Positions 7,943-11,669 of a DNA stretch of 11,669 nucleotides are shown here, piece by piece. The DNA comes from Patescibacteria group bacterium (GTDB lineage Bacteria; Patescibacteriota; Minisyncoccia; Phycocordibacterales; UBA12079), in contig JAHJLO010000049.1 in NCBI GenBank assembly GCA_018821685.1, forward strand, positions 1-11,669. Reading direction: 5' to 3'. The position numbers and the translations under genes are program-made. The notes below the pieces were generated by a model. That model had not been told where the DNA came from and made no database searches. It saw only the letters and a program-made list of their open reading frames with translations. Within the stretch, counting starts at the first letter, position 1; every line of letters starts with the position of its first letter.

Positions 7943-9046
7943 ATGAAGGATTTTTTTTTATGTCATTTCCCAATTCCTAATTTTTTAAAAATGCCATCTG
8001 TCGGGATTGATATTTCTGACGGTTCTGTGCGTTTTGTAGAATTAGTTGATAAAGGTTGTAAAAAAACCTTAGGTAGATTCGGTAGAATTGATCTACCCGA
8101 GGGAGTTGTTCATGATGGTGAAATTAAAAATAAAATTGAATTAATTAAAATTCTAAAAAAAATTAAAAAAGAAAATAATTTCAATTTTATTAGAGCTTCT
8201 ATTATTGAAAAAAATTCTTATATTTTTAGGACAAAAGTTAACTCCAATGAAAATGTTGATAGAGAAGAAATCTTAGGGAGTTTAAATTTTAAATTAGAAG
8301 AGAATGTTCCCATAAAACCAGCGGATGCTGTTTTTGATTTTGATATTTTAAAAAAGAACAAAGACAACCTTGATGTGGTTGTGTCAGTTCTACCTAAAAG
8401 AATCGCGGAACAATTTGTTGAGGTTTTTGAAGAAGTGGGACTTATCCCTTTATCCTTTGAGGTCGAAGCACAGGCGGTAGCAAGATCTTCTGTATTGAAA
8501 GGGGATAGAGATGCTTACATGATTGTCGATTTTAGAAACACGAGAGTGAGTATTTCTATTGTTAGCGGAGGTCTTGTTCAATTAACTTCAACTTTAGATA
8601 TAGGGGGCGACGATCTTATTTCTGCAATAAGAAAATCCCTAGATATTTCTTCTGAAGAAGCTCAAAAAATTAAAAAAGAGAAGGGTTTTTCGAAAGTAAA
8701 TTATGAGGATAATTTGTTTTATTCAATGCTTAGTACGGTTTCTGCTTTAAAAGATGAAATAAACAAATATTTAATTTATTGGCATACCCATAAAGATAAT
8801 GTTACTTCTGATAAAAAGATAAAAAGTAAGGTAAAAAAGATTATTTTATGTGGCCAAAATGCAGGTCTTAAAGGTTTGGACGACTACCTTTCTCTCGGGA
8901 TTGGAATAAAAGTGGAAAAAGCTGACGTTTGGAAAAATATTTTTTCTTTTGATGATTTTATCCCTGAAATGGATTTTTCAAAATCATTAGAATATGCAGC
9001 GGCAATAGGGTTGGCCATAAGAACTAACGACGAAAAATTAGATTAA
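7943..9046 (+). CDS. pilM: Type IV pilus assembly protein PilM (actin-like ATPase)
   Basis: 367 residues. Cytoplasmic actin-fold protein that binds the PilN N-terminus and anchors the pilus inner-membrane complex. The first nucleotide-binding loop is V-G-I-D-I-S-D-G-S-V at 20-29, the second phosphate motif is M-I-V-D196-F-R at 193-198, and the adenosine motif is L-C-G-Q-N-A-G-L at 302-309. Residues 1-19, with L-K-M-P just before the first loop, look like the usual short PilM leader, which supports the start at 7943 over ATG 7991. There is no SD; the promoter lies directly upstream. It is first of four tightly linked genes. Confidence 0.92.
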   Translation: MKDFFLCHFPIPNFLKMPSVGIDISDGSVRFVELVDKGCKKTLGRFGRIDLPEGVVHDGEIKNKIELIKILKKIKKENNFNFIRASIIEKNSYIFRTKVNSNENVDREEILGSLNFKLEENVPIKPADAVFDFDILKKNKDNLDVVVSVLPKRIAEQFVEVFEEVGLIPLSFEVEAQAVARSSVLKGDRDAYMIVDFRNTRVSISIVSGGLVQLTSTLDIGGDDLISAIRKSLDISSEEAQKIKKEKGFSKVNYEDNLFYSMLSTVSALKDEINKYLIYWHTHKDNVTSDKKIKSKVKKIILCGQNAGLKGLDDYLSLGIGIKVEKADVWKNIFSFDDFIPEMDFSKSLEYAAAIGLAIRTNDEKLD

Positions 9047-9055
9047 AATAAAAAA

Positions 9056-9589
9056 ATGCCAAATTTATTATTAGAAAAAGATAAAAAAGAAATTTTCAAA
9101 GAATTCGTTTTGAGACTCGTTATTGTTTTTTTAGTTTTTGTTTTTATTACTATTTGTTTTGCCATGATGATGTTGATTCCTTCTTATGCAAGAACCCTTT
9201 CCCGGGAAGTCACAATTTCTGATGAAATAAAAATTTTCGAACAAACGATTGATTTTAGGAAACAAGATTCTCCTGCTGATATTCTAAATAATGAAAATTT
9301 AAAAATAGAAAAAATAAAAAATACCAAAGATTTTTATCTTACCAGTCTTATCTCTGAAATCGTTGAGGTTAAACCTCAAGGTGTAAAAATAGAAGGCTTT
9401 TTTTATGAGGCTGGGAATGAGGACGGGGGAAGTTTAATTATCAGAGGAGAATCCGGAAATCGAAATCTTCTGGTTAATTTTGTCGAAAATCTCGAAAGAA
9501 AAGATATCTTTTCTCAAGTGGATTTTCCTGTGTCTAATTTAGTAAAAGGGGAGAGCGTCGATTTTTCTGTTAAAATTTACATCAAATAA
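9056..9589 (+). CDS. pilN: PilN-like type IV pilus inner-membrane protein
   Basis: 177 residues. A short cytoplasmic N-terminus (1-17) of the kind that docks on PilM, including N-L-L at 3-5, one membrane helix (about 18-42), then an extracytoplasmic alpha-beta domain from about 87 with V-K-P-Q-G-V-K-I-E-G at 109-118 and the R-G-E-S-G-N-R segment typical of PilN folds. It would pair with PilO to form the alignment complex. Nine bases separate it from pilM and one from the next gene; there is no SD. Assignment rests on order, topology and the C-terminal motif style. Confidence 0.85.
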   Translation: MPNLLLEKDKKEIFKEFVLRLVIVFLVFVFITICFAMMMLIPSYARTLSREVTISDEIKIFEQTIDFRKQDSPADILNNENLKIEKIKNTKDFYLTSLISEIVEVKPQGVKIEGFFYEAGNEDGGSLIIRGESGNRNLLVNFVENLERKDIFSQVDFPVSNLVKGESVDFSVKIYIK

Positions 9590-9590
9590 C

Positions 9591-10127
9591 ATGGATAGTA
9601 ATTTACCCACAAAAAAAATATTAGGAGTTATCGTTATTTTAAACGTTGTTGCTTTGGCTTCTTATTTTTATCTTTTTTCTGATATTAAAAGTAAAAACGA
9701 AGCAACTTCGGTTTTAGAAAATATTTTAGATGGACAGATCGGTCGAGAGTCTGAACTCAAATTAGTGGGATCTAATTTAAAGAGAACAGAAAAAGAGAGG
9801 GCGGTGATTGATTCTTACTTTGTTCAAAAAGGGAAGAGCGAAGTAGCTGGTTTCGTTGAAGTTTTGGAATCTCTTGCTGAATTAGCGGGTGTTTCTTTGA
9901 AGGTCAATTCTATTTTATTGAAAAAAGAAGATGCCTCTGATATCGTTGAAGAAATGAAACTTGAATTAGAAATATCGAGCTATTGGGAAGAAGCGAACTA
10001 TTTTCTGGGTCTTCTGGAGTTGCTACCCTATAAAATTACTTTTAATAAAGCTTATATAGAAAAAAGCAAAGATTCTCAGTGGAAAAGCGTTTTTAATATT
10101 AAAGTTTTAAAACTAAGTGATAATTAA
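9591..10127 (+). CDS. pilO: PilO-like type IV pilus inner-membrane protein
   Basis: 178 residues. Short N-terminus, one membrane helix (about 9-30), a charged helical stretch that may be a coiled coil (about 31-75), then a compact alpha-beta domain beginning F-V-E-V-L-E-S-L-A-E-L-A (88-99), the pattern seen where PilO packs against PilN. Sequence conservation in this family is low, so position after PilN and matching topology carry much of the call. It starts one base after pilN and ends two bases before the next gene. Confidence 0.8.
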   Translation: MDSNLPTKKILGVIVILNVVALASYFYLFSDIKSKNEATSVLENILDGQIGRESELKLVGSNLKRTEKERAVIDSYFVQKGKSEVAGFVEVLESLAELAGVSLKVNSILLKKEDASDIVEEMKLELEISSYWEEANYFLGLLELLPYKITFNKAYIEKSKDSQWKSVFNIKVLKLSDN

Positions 10128-10129
10128 TT

Positions 10130-10462
10130 ATGTCTGATTTAAAATTTAAAAAACTAAAGAAAATATTGAGATTCAGTTTATCTGATTGTCTTCGCGTTGA
10201 TTGTTCTTACGGGTGGATTGGTTTGCTGCTATTTTTTTTAATATTGAACTTTTCGGTGGCGATGTTTAATATTTTTCTGTATCACCAAATTGATAAGGGA
10301 GAGATTTTTGTCGTTGAAGGAAATCCTGAAAGTAATTTAAATTTTTCTCAGATTAATAAAGAGGATTTGGATGTTATCGTCTATGACTTTAATTTAAAAG
10401 CTAATTCTTTTCAGGATCTAAAAGAAAGAAAAAACTTAGGAATTGTTGACCCTTCTCTTTAA
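10130..10462 (+). CDS. Small single-pass membrane protein at the PilP position of the pil operon
   Basis: 110 residues. Basic N-terminus (K-F-K-K-L-K-K at 5-11), one membrane helix (about 29-51), then a 58-residue extracytoplasmic tail ending D-P-S-L. There is no lipobox, so it is not a normal PilP lipoprotein. The tail-end form, a helix with charged residues followed by a final D-P-S, recurs after PilO in Patescibacteria as I recall it; its role is unproven. The only cysteines, C20 and C25, lie just before the helix on the cytoplasmic side. It is two bases from pilO, and its last codons contain the -35 box of the tRNA-Arg promoter. Confidence 0.75.
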   Translation: MSDLKFKKLKKILRFSLSDCLRVDCSYGWIGLLLFFLILNFSVAMFNIFLYHQIDKGEIFVVEGNPESNLNFSQINKEDLDVIVYDFNLKANSFQDLKERKNLGIVDPSL

Positions 10463-10474
10463 TATTGCTATAGT
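10446..10474 (+). promoter_or_regulatory. Promoter of tRNA-Arg
   Basis: TTGACC at 10446-10451, exact 17-bp spacer, TATAGT at 10469-10474. The -35 box lies inside the last codons of the preceding gene. The predicted start near 10481 leaves about a 50-nt leader before the tRNA, and that leader contains the AT hairpin at 10499-10518. Confidence 0.65.
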
Positions 10475-10498
10475 AAGCAGGTAATTTTGTCGTTTGGC

Positions 10499-10528
10499 AA
10501 ATTTATTCAAATAAATTTTGTTTTTTTC
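10499..10528 (+). terminator. Weak AT-only hairpin with T-run after the pil operon
   Basis: An 8-bp stem made only of A and T (10499-10506 with 10511-10518), loop tcaa, followed by a T-rich run to 10528. As a terminator for the pil operon it would also sit between the tRNA-Arg promoter and the tRNA, so it is either weak enough to be passed or used in 5' processing. Confidence 0.4.
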
Positions 10529-10531
10529 CTT

Positions 10532-10603
10532 GCTCCCATAGTTCAACGGATAGAACAAGAGACTTCTAATCTCTAGATCTAGGTTCGATTCCTGGTGGGA
10601 GCA
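10532..10603 (+). tRNA. tRNA-Arg(TCT), CCA not encoded
   Basis: Acceptor GCTCCCA (10532-10538) pairs with TGGGAGC (10596-10602), discriminator A at 10603. The anticodon arm has a 5-bp stem AGAGA/TCTCT and loop CTTCTAA with anticodon TCT, reading AGA codons. The T-arm has loop TTCGATT. The next bases are CAA, so CCA must be added enzymatically. Its last three bases are also the foot of a 26-bp hairpin. Confidence 0.97.
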
Positions 10604-10655
10604 CAAAAGATAAAAACCCCAGAAATTTTATTTCTGGGGTTTTTATCTTTTGTGC
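10601..10655 (+). terminator. 26-bp perfect hairpin fused to the tRNA-Arg 3' end
   Basis: 10601-10626 is the exact reverse complement of 10630-10655, loop ttt. The stem has a GC-rich top (ccccag) and a run of five T on its right arm. The foot gca is the last three bases of tRNA-Arg, so the hairpin competes with the acceptor end before processing. It probably stops transcription, but is much longer than a usual terminator and resembles the other tRNA-linked palindromes here. Confidence 0.75.
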
Positions 10656-10662
10656 TTCCACA

Positions 10663-10684
10663 GAAAGCAAACAGTTTTGCTTTC
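10663..10684. repeat. 22-base perfect hairpin
   Basis: Nine-base arms gaaagcaaa and tttgctttc with a 4-nt loop. It has the same 9+4+9 build as the hairpin at 11386-11407 but a different sequence. Confidence 0.7.
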
Positions 10685-10686
10685 CT

Positions 10687-10697
10687 CAGGAATCGAA
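10687..10697 (-). repeat. Inverted 11-base copy of the tRNA-Arg T-arm
   Basis: The reverse complement equals 10584-10594 of tRNA-Arg (T-loop and start of the 3' T-stem). Eleven bases alone could be chance, but it lies within 100 bp of its source and near a second tRNA-Arg fragment at 10880. Confidence 0.5.
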
Positions 10698-10879
10698 AGG
10701 CGGAGTCATGTTTTTCGGAGCGCGACATTATTTCTTATGAACAAAGTGAATTAGAAAATAAGAAGTACTTTTGTGGTGAAGCGAAGAAAAACAGACGAGC
10801 CGGGGTCGAGAGTACTTAGATTTTTTGAGTTCGTAGCGATAGCGAAGAACGAAGAAAAAGCTTAGTAACTCGTGACCGA
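10698..10879. other. Noncoding spacer inside the tRNA-Arg 3'-end direct repeat
   Basis: Purine-rich and without a convincing gene; a short frame crossing 10595-10819 starts inside the tRNA and terminator hairpin and is rejected. Small imperfect palindromes such as the one around gttcgtagcg and gcgaagaac (10829-10850) are the only visible structure. Confidence 0.5.
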
Positions 10880-10895
10880 TCCTGGTGGGAGCACA
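10880..10895 (+). repeat. Direct 16-base copy of the tRNA-Arg 3' end (att-like)
   Basis: Exact match to 10590-10605, covering the T-stem 3' strand, the acceptor 3' strand, the discriminator and two bases beyond, exactly 290 bp downstream of the original. Upstream the match continues as cgat with one base missing. This is the footprint expected of insertion at a tRNA 3' end, but the enclosed DNA has no recombinase gene. Confidence 0.75.
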
Positions 10896-10990
10896 GAGGA
10901 TACAAATTTGTTAAAAAAGAAAAATAACTGAGAGAGTAAAAATATAAACTTATTTAAGTAAGAAGTATAAGCAGAGGATTTTGAAAAAAG

Positions 10991-11025
10991 TGAACACCCC
11001 ACCCTTTTTAAGGGTGGGGTGTTCA
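10991..11025. terminator. 16-bp perfect GC-rich hairpin
   Basis: 10991-11006 is the exact reverse complement of 11010-11025, loop ttt. There is no T-run on either side, so it is not a standard intrinsic terminator, although very stable. It lies in the middle of the gene-free stretch between the two tRNAs. Confidence 0.75.
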
Positions 11026-11171
11026 GTCGTTTCGAATCACTAGAGGGATTCGCCTCCCAGTTCTAAGCGAAAATTTTGTCTTCGCTTCGCTGCAACTCAT
11101 TTTCACTAAGAACTCGTAGGCTCGCTCGCTCGTGTTCGTCGTCGCAAGCTCCTCCTCCATACTTCGCTCGT
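11026..11171. other. Gene-free stretch rich in short TTCG/CGAA repeats
   Basis: It has T-arm-like strings (ttcgaatcacta near 11031, ggattcgcctccca near 11046) and repeated ctcg and ttcgc words. The string cgaatcacta recurs near 11257. Overlapping frames on both strands here are low-complexity and not credible proteins. Confidence 0.5.
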
Positions 11172-11193
11172 TTCGAATCCCTCATCGCCCACA
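11172..11193 (+). repeat. Inverted 22-base copy of the tRNA-Val 3' end
   Basis: Matches, on the opposite strand, the T-loop, T-stem 3' strand, acceptor 3' strand, discriminator and two flanking bases of the tRNA-Val at 11467-11540. The first half of that tRNA is absent, so this is a 3'-end copy only. It runs straight into the hairpin at 11190-11239. Confidence 0.85.
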
Positions 11194-11239
11194 AAATCAA
11201 AAGTCCGAAAGCTAACGCTTTCGGACTTTTGATTTTGTG
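11190..11239. repeat. 23-bp perfect hairpin growing from the tRNA-Val 3'-end copy
   Basis: 11190-11212 is the exact reverse complement of 11217-11239, loop taac. Its foot uses the tail of the tRNA-Val copy (cacaaaa), the same layout as the hairpin beside the real tRNA-Val, but the upper stem sequence is unrelated. Confidence 0.8.
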
Positions 11240-11270
11240 TGGAATAGATTCGACCTCCGAATCACTAAGT

Positions 11271-11307
11271 CTTTTAGAATCTTTCACTACGTTACAGATT
11301 CTAAAAG
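11271..11307. repeat. 12-bp inverted repeat with 13-base loop
   Basis: 11271-11282 (cttttagaatct) is the exact reverse complement of 11296-11307. There is no T-run after either arm and no gene nearby, so its role is unknown; it fits the palindrome-rich pattern of this intergenic stretch. Confidence 0.65.
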
Positions 11308-11372
11308 CCAAAGTGTTCGCAGGCTCGGCTCGGCCATTTTCTCCGTTTCACTACGAAAATATGCCTGCGCCT

Positions 11373-11407
11373 GTTCGAATCCCATGAAAAGCCCGCAGGG
11401 GCTTTTC
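11373..11407. repeat. Second inverted tRNA-Val 3' copy, split by a 22-base hairpin
   Basis: 11373-11383 repeats the tRNA-Val T-loop and T-stem on the opposite strand. The expected continuation into the acceptor appears only from 11408-11411 on. Between them is a perfect hairpin (11386-11394 with 11399-11407, loop gcag). Read on the minus strand the hairpin ends in tttt and may terminate tRNA-Val transcription. Confidence 0.75.
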
Positions 11408-11408
11408 T

Positions 11409-11476
11409 TCATCGCCCACACAAACAAAAACAAGTCTAACTTTCGTTAGACTTGTTTTTGTTTGTGTGGGCGATGA
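11409..11476. repeat. 32-bp perfect hairpin that includes the tRNA-Val acceptor 3' strand
   Basis: 11409-11440 is the exact reverse complement of 11445-11476, loop tttc. Positions 11467-11476 are the last ten bases of the tRNA-Val gene (minus strand), so its 3' acceptor strand has a perfect competing partner in the same precursor. If this hairpin formed first, the tRNA could not fold until it was opened or cut. Confidence 0.9.
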
Positions 11477-11540
11477 GGGATTCGAACCCCCGACCTACCC
11501 GGTGTAAACGGGTTGCTCTAGCCAACTGAGCTAATCGCCC
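11467..11540 (-). tRNA. tRNA-Val(TAC), CCA not encoded
   Basis: Minus strand: acceptor GGGCGAT (11540-11534) pairs with ATCGCCC (11474-11468), discriminator A at 11467. The anticodon arm ACCCG/CGGGT has loop TTTACAC with anticodon TAC, reading GUA and probably other GUN codons. The T-loop is TTCGAAT. The following bases are CAC, so CCA is not encoded. A TATAAA at 11554-11549 is the nearest promoter-like box, without a good -35. Confidence 0.97.
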
Positions 11541-11583
11541 AAATATTGTTTATATATTTGGTATATATGGCTTTGCGATATCC

Positions 11584-11664
11584 CGTTTACACTTCGTGTA
11601 AACGATAAAAGCTTCACCGCTTTTATCTCCATCCCCAGCCAGAGGCTGGTCCGCCTTTGGCGGA
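11584..11664. repeat. Run of four adjacent short perfect hairpins
   Basis: Stems and loops: 11584-11604 (9 bp, ttc), 11604-11627 (9 bp, ttcacc), 11635-11649 (6 bp, aga), 11650-11664 (6 bp, ttt). They nearly touch one another, and their sequences differ. The first one's left arm, with two bases upstream (11582-11592), is an exact inverted copy of 11 bases of the tRNA-Val anticodon arm (11502-11512). No gene is seen in 11541-11669. Confidence 0.75.
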
Positions 11665-11669
11665 AACGG

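Noticed and set aside
11063..11449. Overlapping frames on both strands between the two tRNAs
   Set aside because: They are built from hairpin arms and tRNA-end copies, have no SD, and give low-complexity products.
10601..11476. CRISPR array
   Set aside because: There are several palindromes, but no constant repeat at regular spacing and no cas genes.

Overview
The window is AT-rich bacterial DNA, most likely from a Candidate Phyla Radiation (Patescibacteria, Parcubacteria-like) genome. The support is a small PilM-PilN-PilO operon ending in a protein with a DPSL C-terminus, a DUF5652-type small membrane protein, a stand-alone tRNA-binding (EMAP/CsaA-like) protein, a serine recombinase read into a tRNA, tRNA genes mostly without encoded CCA, and many genes without a Shine-Dalgarno (SD) site. 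The lineage call rests on family knowledge and gene style; no marker phylogeny was possible.

Layout. 1-1817: a serine recombinase gene between two perfect 131-bp inverted repeats. The right repeat runs into the 3' end of a tRNA-Ser(TGA) gene on the minus strand, and the left repeat opens with the same tRNA 3' end on the plus strand. 1840-2300: a broken tRNA-Ser-like copy, then a spacer ending in a strong promoter. 2302-4688: three exported proteins of unknown function (a lipoprotein and two Sec-exported proteins), each with a clear SD site, probably one transcription unit closed by a strong terminator at 4706-4735. 4776-5030: a minus-strand DUF5652-like protein. 5278-7909: four tightly packed plus-strand genes (thioredoxin-fold/CcdA-like membrane fusion, RuvX/YqgF, tRNA-binding protein, VTT-domain membrane protein). 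7943-10462: pilM, pilN, pilO and a small membrane protein in the PilP position. 10532-11540: tRNA-Arg(TCT) on plus and tRNA-Val(TAC) on minus, separated by about 860 bp with no convincing gene but many perfect hairpins and copies of the two tRNAs' 3' ends. 11541-11669: four more short hairpins in a row.

How the parts work together. The pil genes encode the cytoplasmic actin-like and inner-membrane alignment parts of a type IV pilus; the motor, pilin and secretin genes are not here. The 5278-7909 block mixes envelope redox, DNA/RNA housekeeping and a membrane transporter-like protein. The exported trio looks like an independent cell-surface module.

The most unusual theme is that all three tRNA genes have extra copies of their own 3' ends nearby, built into palindromes: a 131-bp inverted repeat at tRNA-Ser, a 16-bp direct copy plus an inverted T-arm at tRNA-Arg, and inverted 3'-end copies plus a 32-bp perfect hairpin at tRNA-Val. 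This suggests repeated fold-back duplication or integration at tRNA 3' ends. No complete new defence or mobile system could be shown.
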